64,000 nt of DNA from Lichtheimia corymbifera B2541 (taxonomy: Eukaryota; Mucoromycota; Mucoromycetes; Mucorales; Lichtheimiaceae): assembly GCA_000697475.1 (NCBI GenBank), contig JNEU01000980.1, positions 1 through 64,000 on the forward strand, in the 5' to 3' direction. Position 1 is the first letter of the stretch; every line of letters starts with the position of its first letter. Made by a program: the position numbers and the translations under genes. Below are positions 46,729-59,570 of the stretch, one piece after another. Below the pieces are notes generated by a model. The model ran no database searches and was not told the DNA's origin. It was given only the letters and a program-made list of their open reading frames with translations.

Positions 46729-48506
46729 ATGACGTCTGCGTTTGTACCTTTCCACCAACACTATCATCAGCATCCTTCCAACGACAGTGTTTCTCCACCC
46801 ACACCACCATTGCCGTCACCACCATTGTACAGCAGCCACTCGCCTACAGCTGCTGCGACCAAGCTACCCTCACTGTTTGAGCCTCGTACAACCACGCGTG
46901 ATCGACGTGATGACAATGCAATCTTTGATACTACACCACCACCGCCATCACTTGCTCTTAGACCCATGGTGATGCCAACAAAGACAACGACCATGTTGCA
47001 TCATCCAACAGCATCTCCACCTTTTGGATTTAGTTTGCCACCTTTGCAAAATGTTATCTCCTCGGCAACAATGGGTGCACCCGAACATGCACTTTGTTCA
47101 CCGCCTGAAGAGACTGAAGAGCTTGTGAGTGCTTCATCGCCATCTGTCAGCAGCACCAGTGATGGCAGTGGTTCGCGTAAAGGGTCTATTGCTTCATTGC
47201 TCAACTCCGATCCGGAACTGCGGCTTGGTAATGATCAACAACATCATCAGTGCCACCAACCATCAGCATTCCCGCCCTTATCATTGAAACGTGGCAGCTG
47301 CCAAGATGAATCAGTAGCAGCAGCACGTCCTAAGAAAAGAAAATGCAATGATACACCAACACGACGCACAACATCAAATATGCGTGGCGGTAGCGATGAC
47401 GACTCATCCCGAGCAAACAAAGGTTTGCGGCACTTTAGCAAGCAAGTGTGTGACAAGGTGGCGGAAAAAGGCGTTACCACATACAACGAGGTAAAGAAAA
47501 GAAAATTCATTTGATACACACACGCACACATACACACGCGCGTTTGTGTATGTGGTCACCATTCGGAATATGCCAACAATTCACACAAACACCTGATGAT
47601 AAATATAGGTTGCTGACGAATTGGCCCTGGATATCCGTGCAAACATGGATAATGAAGTACGTAAATTTCATTGTGTGTATATGCATGCATGTTTCATTGA
47701 CATGATTTCATTGTTAGAAACGATCATTCGATCAAAAGAATATTCGACGCCGTGTGTACGACGCGTTGAATGTCTTCATGGCCATGGATATCATTGCCAA
47801 AGATAAGAAACAAATCAAATGGCTCGGTATTCCCTCTTACTTTGGAGGAAATCACAACCATCAGCAGAATCAAACAAGCCCATCCGATGTTGAAATGGAG
47901 AGATACTTGGAGTTGCAAAAGCTTGTAGATCAAGAAGAGGTAAATTTTCCTTCATGAGTCTAATATATGAATATGACATTTACATGGATGCATGATATTA
48001 GCGTCGACAAGCTCATTTGCTCTCATCCATGGATCACACTCGTGGATTGATTCAAGACAAGCTTGCGCAACATTTGCAGCTTTGCAACCTCGTCTGGAGA
48101 AACCAACATAGCCAACATCATCAATTCTTGTCATCCCAAGACAAGATCTCACTTCCCTTTTTCATCATTGCTTCACAAGACGATGCACACATTCAAGTAG
48201 CCAACGATGGGTATGTTTTCATTGTTTACTTGCCGACCGACAAGTGATGCTGACATGACATGCATATTTTGTAGATTGAGTGCAGAAATTTCTCAAGCTT
48301 CATCCGATGCCATGGATGAACAAATGGTGTTTGAAGATGCCGATGTGCTTCGGTGTCTTGGCCTCAATCGCCTTTCTCGTGAACAATTGGCAGCATGGCT
48401 GCCTGATCCATCATGGCAATCACTTTTATCATCTCGACCTTCTATGTGCGATGACTCGATCTACATCCGATCCAGCGCTGACATGGTCTCAGCAACATCT
48501 TCATGA
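46729..48506 (+). CDS. E2F dimerisation partner (DP/TFDP-like) transcription factor
   Basis: Exons 46729-47490, 47609-47656, 47718-47939, 48002-48210, 48275-48506; 490 residues. Residues 1-235 are disordered (Pro/Ser/His-rich, with a [12 protein letters not shown] nuclear-signal-like patch). The winged-helix DNA-binding domain starts at about 238: [33 protein letters not shown], then [20 protein letters not shown] with the RRxYD DNA contact motif and [15 protein letters not shown]. The dimerisation coiled coil and marked-box region follow ([50 protein letters not shown]). DP pairs with E2F to control cell-cycle genes. Dikarya yeasts use SBF/MBF instead, while E2F-DP persists in early-diverging fungi. 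Confidence 0.93.
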
Positions 48507-49992
48507 ATTTGACAACCATCATTTCCAATCTCAACTCTCAATATTTCATTTTGCCATCTACATGTACTCTCTTTTCTTATACACTTTCATTCCACTATGT
48601 CTCCCTTTTTATATCCACACAAGTTTCACACACAAAAGCAGCATTTTCTTCTCTTTTTTGATTCATTGAACTATCCTCTTTTTTTTTTTTTTTTCTTTCA
48701 TCTTGCACATATTTCCATTCCCTTACATATGCAATCACCAACCTACCCTTCATTTTTCTTATACATGTTTTATCAGCTTTATTTCTCTCCTCCCTCCCCC
48801 TCAAACATCACTTCCCTCGATCCACGCCTATTTTTCCACCCTCCATCACACACACCTTAACTCTGTTTCTATACTGTATGTGTCCTATCTAAGTACCTTA
48901 TTATCCAAGCAAACAAAGCGTGTTCTATATATTTTTCTATCTTGATTTTCAACGAGCTGGTTCTTGCTGTTTTCAGTAATGCCGATAGCTGATGACCCGA
49001 TAGGTCGGGAAAATAAGGGTTGTTCGTTTCATAACCACATGTTTGGGATCATGGTTTGTGCGTGCATATACATTGCCGATTTGAAAAGGGGAGGTCCATA
49101 TTGACGACAAAAAAATCCACAAGTTTGGGTTTAAAAAATGTCTTTTACTTTTTGCTCCTGATGGCCAAAAGTGGCTCTGGGAAAAACAAAGATCCATGCG
49201 ACATTAGTCCGACAAAGGCTTTGCTGCGCCATTGTTCGGATAAGAATAGGCCAAATGTGCGAACGCTTGGGCCATGAGCCTATGCATAAACACAAGTCGG
49301 ACATTCCACCGTTTCCATCCCCTCTTTTTCATTGTATGTGTGTTGCATGTGGGGTTCTGTATATGCGTTTTCTCTCTTTCCCATATGCCCATATATGATC
49401 TATGGTCAAGGGCACTCTAAAACACTCTTTTTAGATGTGGCAAGTGGATCTCGCTGGTAGTAGCTAATATAATACCATATTTGCGGATCGGGTATAGTAA
49501 AATCAGCATACTTTTCCGATGACCCTTTACTTTTTGTTGGGTGGGATGATGTTTTCCTTTTACCACTTGACACATTGGATAATGAAACACGTTTGATATA
49601 GCGTTGTAAAAGGCTGTATTGCTTTATTGTTATGTTTAGGTGACAAGAAAAAATTGGGTTACTGCGTGTATTTGCAGATGTGCATGATGATGGTGGTGGT
49701 TGGGGTAATCGTTGCTACGTTGTTGGTCGAGATGGAAAGACTTACTTATTGTAAAGATGACCGGCCATGGTCTTTCTCCTCCCACACCCAGTAAAAGCTT
49801 ATTCATCATCATGGCTGTCCCGTGGTAACACCCCTTTTCGATCTGCATTGTCGAATTCAATTCCAGATCCACTCGCTTTGTCTATATGCAGGTGACTCAT
49901 CCGTTATCTAGCGTATGAAGACTTCGAGTTAATCTGACACATCTAGTACCTTTCTCCCTCTTTTTCTTTTCACTTTTTCTCCTCCTTCTCCT
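48507..49992. other. Intergenic, no gene seen
   Basis: About 1.5 kb. A 16-T run at 48679-48694 lies in the probable DP 3' region. The CT-rich stretch 49945-49990 is the likely leader of the next gene. No gene recognised. Confidence 0.5.
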
Positions 49993-51384
49993 ATGTCGTC
50001 ACTTACAACAACAACAACCAAAAAGCGTCTATTCGCCACTGTCACCACCTGTCGCCGTCGTCATTACTCCTTTGTGCATCACGCTCCGCTCATCGACCAG
50101 CAACAACAGCAACCCTACTGCGCCAATGTGGACGTGGATGACCATTTCTATCGCAACAAGATCCTTGATGAGTATGTCCAACAAAGAACGACACCGATAA
50201 CGTTACGGCAACTACTATTCTATGAGCGACATATGAATACAGAACGACTCCTGATATCAGCCAACTATGTACGCAAAGAGCTACCGATTCGCATATCCCA
50301 TCGTATCCGCGAGTTTCAAAAGCTACCCTTCATTGTTGGGACGAATCCACATATTCAGCAGGTATATGATCTCTATTGGCGAGCATTTGAACGATTGCGA
50401 AAGGTGCCACCTATCAAGACCTTGGCTGATAATGATGCCTATTGCAAGACACTGGTTGAATCGCTTGAGCAGCATTTGGTGGTGATTCCTCGGTTAGCAT
50501 TGGGAATATCAGAATGCGGGGAGCATATGGGATCGGATCGAATTGATCGATTCATGCAAGCGACATTAAGATCACGGATATCAAGACGAGTGCTTGCAGA
50601 ACAACATCTTGCCTTGTCTCAACAATATCATCATCGTCAACATGATCATCACGCTGCAAGGACCATCTCATCGATAAGATCGCATCAGGTGATGGATGAT
50701 AATAATAACGTCGTGGGTGGGAGTGCAGCTGCTGCTGTGTTTAGTAGCTGCTCGGCCAGGGATACGGTGGCACAATGCGCTTCTCTCCTTGCACAAAAGT
50801 ATTCATTTTCGCCGACCCTTGAATTGGATGGTGATGAACATGTGGTATTCACCTATCATTCGGATCATATCAAGTATATCATTTACCAGCTCTTATCCAA
50901 CGCTTTTCGACATACCATCCAAGCTCATCAACATACATCATCATCATCATCATCATCACTATTACCACCTATTCGAGTCACTATTTGTTCAAATGAGAAT
51001 GATGTCTTATTCCGCATCTCGGATCAAGGTGGAGGTATTCCCAGCGACGTATATCGACACATTTGGTCATATGGCCATCTACCACGATTCAACACCTTGC
51101 GTACCTTGCCACAATTAGCAGCACGTATTGCTGAGCTCAAGAATGATCAGTTTATTGGTGCACCTCCTCTCGGTATTGGATTACCCATGAGCCGTGTTTA
51201 TGCAGAGTACTGGGGCGGTGATATGAATGTCGTATCCATGCCAGGCTGGGGTACTGATGCTTACGTGCGTATTCCTCGATTCGGTACACAAAACGAGAAC
51301 CTCGATATATGCAGCCCTTATGATAATGAAGATCAACGTCCCATTCACCTTCCTCATTCACCCCCACGTCGTCTTGTCGTATGA
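49993..51384 (+). CDS. Mitochondrial BCKD/PDH kinase-like protein with altered N box
   Basis: Single exon, 463 residues. The start (basic, Ser/Thr-rich, no acidic residue in the first 34) fits a mitochondrial presequence. The four-helix domain of the mitochondrial protein kinase family is seen (TPITLRQLLFYERHMNTERL, ANYVRKELPIRISHRIREFQ, PFIVGTNPHIQQVYDLYWRA, FMQATLRSRISRRVLAEQHL), followed by a GHKL ATPase domain. The EQHLALSQQ stretch is closer to BCKD kinase (HHLALHED) than to PDK. G1 box: ISDQGGGIP (about 344-352); G2 box: GLPMSR (about 395-400) with YAEYWGGDM. The N box reads YQLLSNAFRHT: Gln299 replaces the catalytic Glu and Ser replaces Lys of the usual E-x-x-K-N. It may still bind ATP while kinase activity is doubtful. 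Confidence 0.85.
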   Translation: MSSLTTTTTKKRLFATVTTCRRRHYSFVHHAPLIDQQQQQPYCANVDVDDHFYRNKILDEYVQQRTTPITLRQLLFYERHMNTERLLISANYVRKELPIRISHRIREFQKLPFIVGTNPHIQQVYDLYWRAFERLRKVPPIKTLADNDAYCKTLVESLEQHLVVIPRLALGISECGEHMGSDRIDRFMQATLRSRISRRVLAEQHLALSQQYHHRQHDHHAARTISSIRSHQVMDDNNNVVGGSAAAAVFSSCSARDTVAQCASLLAQKYSFSPTLELDGDEHVVFTYHSDHIKYIIYQLLSNAFRHTIQAHQHTSSSSSSSLLPPIRVTICSNENDVLFRISDQGGGIPSDVYRHIWSYGHLPRFNTLRTLPQLAARIAELKNDQFIGAPPLGIGLPMSRVYAEYWGGDMNVVSMPGWGTDAYVRIPRFGTQNENLDICSPYDNEDQRPIHLPHSPPRRLVV

Positions 51385-51490
51385 TTTCTCACTCACATCC
51401 ATCATACATCTATCCATACCCCCATGCCTTCCTTGATTATATGCTTCTCTCTCTTGGTGCAGGCCATCCATTCACTATTGTACACACTCA

Positions 51491-51528
51491 AATATATATA
51501 TATATCTTAATATTACACACACACACAA
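51491..51528. repeat. AT and AC microsatellites
   Basis: An AT run (51491-51505) and an AC run (51514-51527) lie in the 162 bp between the convergent kinase-like and 7-TM genes. Confidence 0.85.
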
Positions 51529-51546
51529 TGTATGCATCCTCTCTTT

Positions 51547-52407
51547 TTATACATTCGAGAAACGATAGGGTTGAGTACGACGTGAAATAAATCCGAGAAT
51601 TCGGGGTGAATATAGGTTATTGTTGCGGTTGTTGTAATACACGTTGCTGAGATGGATGATGGGATGAACAACCCAAGGTGTTGAACCAAGCAAGAGAATG
51701 AGTGGTAAAAACACGGTCAATGCTTCCATAAGAATCCAATCTCTTGTTGTCATAGAAACGAGATGGGGTGGTTGATCAATCATATCTTGTAAGAGCCATG
51801 CCGCGAGTGCAAGCCCTACAGTAAACACCAAAAAGAGTGCATGCAGCAATAGCACCCGGATTCCGTCTCTTTTGATGCGTGTAGCAAACCAGATTGTGGT
51901 CAAGAGAGCAATGCCAACCAATCCAGACACAGTGATAGCGAGCCATTCTCTTGTAAGGGGTAAATTGTCGTCCAACAAAAGCATGATCAACACATGTGCC
52001 ACTGTCAGTCCACAATAGACCAATAATAAACCAAGCACTGCCCATTGTCTCCAGCTGTTTATACGTCGTTTTTCTTCTTGTTGCTCATCATTAGGATCGA
52101 TGGATGATTGTTGTTGTTGTTGTTGTTTAGCCAGTTGTATCAGTTGACACTCGACCATCCCAGCATACAACAAGAGTGAAAAAATCGGGAGATGGTTTAC
52201 CACAGGGCTTCGGTCAGCAATCAGCAATACTGCGTCGCCTTGATATCGTCGTGCTAAACTAATCACTAGCGCTAGTAGTGTCATGAGAGTAAATAAAATG
52301 AAGGGCAGGAGTAACATGTTGTGTCTGCAGCGTGCAACCAGTAACACAAGTATGAGGAGTAATATTGTGCTATACACTGTCCACGCAATGTCCTGCTGAA
52401 AGGCCAT
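51547..52407 (-). CDS. Orphan seven-transmembrane protein
   Basis: Single exon, 286 residues, starting MAFQQDIAWTVYS. Seven hydrophobic segments can be read: TVYSTILLLILVLLVA; LLLPFILFTLMTLLALVISL; PIFSLLLYAGMVECQLIQLA; AVLGLLLVYCGLTVAHVLIM; LAITVSGLVGIALLTTIWFA; VLLLHALFLVFTVGLALAAW; LMEALTVFLPLILLLGSTPW. A hydrophilic loop with a Gln run and acidic residues (about 95-118) separates TM3 and TM4, and a tail rich in Asn and Arg follows TM7. I do not recognise a family; the layout recalls fungal 7-TM receptor-like or lipid-sensing proteins such as RTA1-like ones, but no diagnostic motif is present. It is convergent with the kinase-like gene. Confidence 0.75.
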   Translation of the reverse strand: MAFQQDIAWTVYSTILLLILVLLVARCRHNMLLLPFILFTLMTLLALVISLARRYQGDAVLLIADRSPVVNHLPIFSLLLYAGMVECQLIQLAKQQQQQQSSIDPNDEQQEEKRRINSWRQWAVLGLLLVYCGLTVAHVLIMLLLDDNLPLTREWLAITVSGLVGIALLTTIWFATRIKRDGIRVLLLHALFLVFTVGLALAAWLLQDMIDQPPHLVSMTTRDWILMEALTVFLPLILLLGSTPWVVHPIIHLSNVYYNNRNNNLYSPRILGFISRRTQPYRFSNV

Positions 52408-52969
52408 ATTGGTGTTGGCGGATTAATGTATCACTCTTTTACAAGGCTATAAAGAAAAGAAAGGTAAAAGAAAAGGAAGGAAAAGGTAAAACAACAATGG
52501 TGCGGCAAGATAAAAGAAAAAAGGGCCCATGCATGATTCGGTTGCATACTCCTGCTTCATCCACTCACTATTGCCAAGCATTTGTAACTTTTTCAATCAG
52601 CCTCCCCCTCTTCCCTCTTTTCCCCAGTCGTCATTAATATATGCATCATCTTTCATCACTACGTTATTCCTATTATACATATCTCCAACCACCAACTTAT
52701 ACAATACTCGTACATAAGATAGACACACACACACACGCACGCACACAAACAAAGCGAGGGTGCTCTACTACATTTCAGGTCAAGTGTCGGGAATGCATGG
52801 CAACACACACACTGTGGAATGACATCGACACACATACCACAAAGACAACCTGTCATTTGTCATCCCTAATATTGTTCTCACGAAACAAACATGTTCACTA
52901 TCCTATCCATCTCGCTTAACTAGAAATGTGTATTATGCTTTGTAAATGAAATAATATGTCTCTTGCTAT
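52408..52969. other. Intergenic with AC microsatellite
   Basis: About 560 bases between the 7-TM gene (promoter side) and the thiolase 3' end. An AC run lies at 52722-52748. No gene seen. Confidence 0.5.
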
Positions 52970-54456
<1,487 letters not shown>

Positions 54457-55312
54457 TGTATGTGTATTAGGAATAGATAGAGGGTGTTGGGAAAAAGAAA
54501 GAAAGCAAGCTCGGAGTCAGGTACAGACAGCAAGCTTTGAAGGCTTTCAAAACTCTAAACCGAGACGTGCAGCGGAAATTGACTTGGCGAATCAGCGTTT
54601 TCCAATGGGAAACTTGTCATTGCTCATGTTGCGTGATCCCACCCCAACCCCAACATTGATTGTTCTCAAGATGTCTCCTCCTCCTAACCATAGTTGTCCC
54701 CCTTTGTACTATGAACAATAAATCACAATGCACTGTGTCGATCCATCCATGGTATATAGCTGCTGCTCCTCTTGATGCATGCAAAAGTTGAGACAACAAG
54801 TTTGACCTGTTTAGTACGCTTGTCAACAAAACCGTACAGTCTCCTATGTAAATGCAGATGTCATTCTAAGAAGTCCCATTGACTCACTTTGCCACACAAA
54901 CGATCACTTTTGTCTTATTGCTTACACCCACTCTGCGCATTTTAGTAAAGGGGATCAATGAATGAGAGCCAACTGCTTCTTTACTACGTCGTATGATGAC
55001 CCTGATCATGCATCACAATCCTATCTTTATATCCAACCACGCCAATCATGTATTCTATACGCTTGTCAATAGAATCAGACTCACTATGGGACACTCCCGG
55101 AAGCAATGTCGTATCACTTTTCCCCAGATTTACATCTTCCTCATATCCCGAATCCACTTGACACCTTGGTTCCATTCAAATTACTATCAAATTGTTAAGC
55201 TCCTAAAGGGTTATGAAAAGCATATATGTACAAGAGTGTAATAACGTGAACAACTATCTAAATGACTACGTGTGTGTAAAAGAGAGCGTAATGTGCATTG
55301 ACCTCCAAGCAA
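54457..55312. other. Intergenic, no gene seen
   Basis: About 855 bases from the thiolase promoter to the 3' end of the TRF-like locus. A TTCTTC run (54394-54410) lies inside the thiolase first intron just before this stretch. No gene recognised. Confidence 0.5.
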
Positions 55313-56779
55313 TTATTCCTGTGTAGTATATCCTTGCTTCTGTGCCATTCTCTTGGCCTTTCGCCGTAATTGAACATCCGTTTGGTTGGCAATAATGGGA
55401 TATTCAGATTTGATTTTAACCCAATCGTCGCCATACCGCTTGGAGCCTTCGTCAAGAGCTGTAACCTCTTCCTCTGTCCAACGGTGATAAGATCGCTGAC
55501 CAAGTAGAACACTTGCTGGAACAGTTTGAATGTTACGACGTGGGCGACTTGATGGGACAATAGCAGGTGTGATAGTATGACGACGGCGACGGCGTTGAGT
55601 TGTAGGAACTGCAGTAATCATGCTGGTGCTCACTTGTTGGTTGTTGACTTGATCATCTCTTTGTCGCTGAATGATGCTGCTGGTATCGGATACTGGTAGC
55701 AGGGGTACACGATCTCCAATTGTATTTGTAGTCTCTTCAACACTGCTTGCTACGCACTCATCATCATCGTCAGATATCCAAATAGGTGATATAGGCTGCA
55801 GATTGCTTGGGCTGTGTTGAATATGTTAGCCGCGTCATATAAAAGGATATTCAGCGTGTAAAAAAAACCTACTTTGGTAATCTTTGTTTTTCGCTAAAAT
55901 ATATCATGCATAAGATTTCTCAAAGTCAAGCATTGTATGTAATCAATCAAAACTTTACCTGGATGAATTGCCTGCCTCAATCATAACGTTACTGTGCTGG
56001 CTTGGCTCACTGGGATTGCCTGCCGATAGTACATGTTGCGGATTTGAGATTGTTGTAAATTGATCGTAGGGTGTTGAATCATGCCTCTGGTTCTCATCTT
56101 CCATTGTCGTGTTTGAGGAAGACCCACTCAGAATAGGTCGAAGAGAAGATACTTGTTGTGTGTGTGGATGTGTTCGTGGAGGAGGAGGAGGAGGATGAAA
56201 AACCCCATTTTCGCCCTCGATCCATGCATCGAAAGCACCTTGATACTCGTCTACATAGTAGCTGACATCTTGTGGAAATCCTTCGGTCGCCTCCTCATCC
56301 TCTGGTAGTATTGCTGGTATAACCTTGGGTTCACGTCGATACCGTTTTTGAACATGAGAATCATCACCTTCAGATGGATAGTCTCGCCGTTTCACTCCTG
56401 TATGTGGTTCATTTGGTGTCTCGCATATATCTTCTCGCATAGTGATATCGTGATTGGGGTTCTGTATTTGGCTGTTTAAATCGAGAGCATCCATTGTTGG
56501 ACAAAGGCTGATGGGAGATGAGGATGAGGGTGCTGCTGCTTCTGCTGCTGCTGCTGTATTGATGTTGGGCATGTCTACTGCTGTGTCACTGCTGATGTAA
56601 AGCATACGCTGTCGATGACGGTAAAATAACCTTGTTATAGGGTGGTCATCATCATGCACAGGCGATAAGTACTGGTATTCGCGAATTGAATTCTGGCTGT
56701 CCCATCCTACGGTATCATCATCATCATCGTAGTTGTTGTTGCTGCTGTCATTGGATGGATTGTCATTGTGAAGAGACAT
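55313..56779 (-). CDS. Myb/telobox-like C-terminal half of a TRF-like protein (or separate gene)
   Basis: Minus-strand exons: 56779-55959, 55893-55873, 55811-55313; 446 residues from the ATG at 56779. Mostly disordered and acidic, with a basic stretch (KRYRREPK) and a Pro run; the C-terminus has a single Myb/SANT domain: RWTEEEVTALDEGSKRYGDD, then WVKIKSEYPI and QTDVQLRRKAKRMAQKQ. The last helix resembles the telobox (V-D-L-K-D-K-x-R-N) of TRF and Tbf1 proteins in spacing, though not exactly. It lies in the same frame as the upstream TRFH-like CDS (56795-57810), separated only by a TGA and five codons, so the two are probably one gene, as in TRF1/2, Tbf1 and Taz1 (dimerisation domain first, Myb last). 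A separate gene starting at 56779 would leave 15 bp between genes, which is improbable. Confidence 0.7.
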
Positions 56780-56794
56780 GATATGCAGGTATAG

Positions 56795-57810
56795 TCAAGA
56801 AGAAGAGGAAAAGAAGGAATGAATACTGGTCTCGTGAACACCACCATCAATATCCATGAAATGCTGTCCCGCTAGCTCGGGTTTCTTCAGAGTTGAATCA
56901 TGTGATCCTTCATCTTCGTCAATTACAACAGGGTTGTGAATTCCGCTGCCCTCAGCATGTCGAAGGTCCATCTAAACCACAAAAAAGAGATACATTAATG
57001 AAAGTGGCCACATATATTTATGTCCACATCATACACATACCTTGGTATCAATAGCTTCCAACACAATAGGTAATGCTTTGTGCCACGACTTTTGCACTCG
57101 TGTACAATCAAAGATGTCTCGCAAATCACGTAACGGTGTCGAATCCAGCTAAAAAGAAGGCAGTATTATCAGGAAAAAATTGCTCTCTGCATGCCATCAT
57201 AATAAAATACATACATGTCCATATTTCTTCATAAAGGCATCATAGACTCTTCGACGCAGCAGCCGACCTTCATCTCTCAAATCACTGTTGATTCTCGCTT
57301 TCATTTTGTTGATCACATCTCGAGTCGTATGCTTGTCAATCGTATGGCGTATATCGACCACTGCCCATCTCGCCACCACATCCATATAAACATCGATAAT
57401 ATCATCTCGTGCATGAAGCTGCTTTGGTATCAGAACCTGGAAAAAGGTGGTTGTTGCTGCTGCATAATCAGTGTTGGACCATAGGGCAGTCGTAAAGATA
57501 GCCAAATTCATGCGATGAGCGGTGCACTGTACCCAATCAAGGTCGCTGATACCATTGGCGCGTGCGAGATCACGTGCAGACATGTCGTATGTATACAGCT
57601 TGGTGGCCAATGCTTCAGAGAGAGAAAAGAGAACGTGTTAAGGACCACAAGGAAAAAGGCACATTACACATTGCCATTACCTTGCAATTCGTCGTCCATA
57701 ACCCGGACCTGGTCATACACAATGTCGTCAATGGAGGTTGCATTGGTGAACATTGAGAATATTTCTCGTGCTGCTTTATTTCCCTCGACGAGGAGAGTGG
57801 CGTATTTCAT
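56795..57810 (-). CDS. TRFH-like N-terminal half of a TRF-like telomere-binding protein
   Basis: Minus-strand exons: 57810-57681, 57612-57215, 57148-57041, 56971-56795; 270 residues to the TGA. All-helical, without low complexity: VQCTAHRMNLAIFTTALWSN, TTTFFQVLIPKQLHARDDII, MDVVARWAVVDIRHTIDKH and YDAFMKKYGHLDSTPLRDLR. The pattern (helix with RxNLAxF, then FFxxxIP) resembles the TRF homology/dimerisation domain of fungal Tbf1-like proteins; this is a judgement from pattern, not a search. The reading frame continues after the stop TGA, followed by CTA, directly into the Myb-containing CDS. Confidence 0.55.
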
Positions 57811-59570
57811 GGTGTGAGTGAGTGAGGGGGAGCAAAGAAAACTTCAAAGGGGAGGTCAAAATTGGCATGTCGAGGTGCCTTTGCATGAATCACGTGCTGC
57901 ATGGTTAGATGGATCTTCTGTGTCATTGGGCTGCGAATAATTATGCTACTCTTCTTCCATATATTACGGGATCATCTAATCCCAGGTGTTTTATCTACTG
58001 TGAAGCATGGCTCTCGTATTCAGGTTCCTGTGTCTGATTTAATGATTCACAGTATCCAGTGGGTCATACTAGCCACATTAAAGGGATGCAAGCTTTCAAT
58101 TGGGCTGAATCCTCGAATCTATCCATTGGATCAGCTATTTTGCATGAGAACTGTAAAGCGAAAGGTCACGTGCTACTAGTGGGCCCTAGACAAATTGAAG
58201 GTACTTTACATCCATGAGCGTTCTTCATTAGCATTGCAATGAATGTTCCATGAATAGCAAATACGCCAAGGAATATGCATGGATTTTCGAGATATGTCGA
58301 CATGATGATATGCATTTCTTGTTGTACCACTCGACACCACCAAAATGTAACGTTGTCTTTTGCACTAAAGTCCTTGGCATTCAGTGCATATATCATTAAT
58401 TGCATCCATCGGCTAATTTTATCCATCGAGACCGATGCCAGTAGTAAAATGAATAATGAGATTGAATTAACCCCACAGCACGCTACATTGGAGATATTGA
58501 GGGGGGGGGAGTAAAGTTGCACCAATCGGGCCGACGTGAGCCGCCCAAGCCTAATATGGGCAACAAATCTGTTGCAAGAACAGATCACAAGACCCCCAAG
58601 AACGGGAGAGTGATATTCCTTTTGCCCATAGCATCCTGATCCCTCACGTTCACTTTGCGAGTATATTAAATAAGGCGATATTTTCCTAGAATGCTCCGCT
58701 AACAAGGTATGATATCGGTACAGCGATAAGGGCCACTAGTAGTAGTCAGCGTACGAAAGCACTATACGATCTTGATTACCTAAAACATTAAAGAAGGCTT
58801 ATCAACCTTGTCATCACAACACCTCTTTTTGTTTTCATCTGAACACAATCCTCATTCTCGGACTATCTCAACCACAACGTCATACGTGACCATATCAATC
58901 ATGGAAGATTTGTTTTCCCTGGTCCGTTGTCCCTTTTATACAATGAAGCTTTGAAAGAACATGTGTCATTGTTTAGCGTCACCTACAATGTATGTTGAGT
59001 GGCTCTCGTTGGTGATCATAAGTGAGTGGTGACTTGAATCCGAGGATGTTGCGTTTGATCTGGATCAGATATTGTGCAACCAAACAATTCTTATCCGACA
59101 GAATAACCTTGTAATGTGTTACCCGGATCATTGCATTTGCCGGCATGTTTGCGTGTGTGTGAAAATATGGATCTTGATACGTTTACTTTCTTATGAGATC
59201 GACATCAAAGATCTTGTTTCGTGTAGACCTTATTTCTCCTCAGGTTATTTAGAACGTCATTATATCGGCTTATTAGCTGCATGGGAGACTTGCGACCATG
59301 GAAAATGGCCAACATGGCATACAAGTTATAGTGCAAAACGAATACGGATCGATAACGCCAAAGCAACCAAGACACAACAGATCTTTCCAGAGCTCCAAGG
59401 CGGGGTAAATTTGACCCATTCATCAGTTGCACACAGCTTGCAAATGGTTGATCACAGGCTCACTCTTCGATCCTTCTATAAAAGCTGTTGTGCTTCATAT
59501 TACAAATCCAGTGCAAGGTGTAGCTGCTTATTACCGACTTTTTTCTTTCTTCACCTCATCTCCGCGCATC
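57811..59570. other. Divergent intergenic region
   Basis: About 1.76 kb between the TRF-like locus and the MFS transporter. Long frames are present on both strands (57901-58179 plus; 58166-58705 minus; 59072-59626 plus), but the second and third lack an ATG start and none resembles a family. A run of nine or ten G lies at 58502-58511. Confidence 0.45.

Noticed and set aside
58166..58705. 179-codon minus-strand open frame
   Set aside because: It begins with TTG, has no recognisable motif, and lies in AT-rich intergenic DNA; probably chance.
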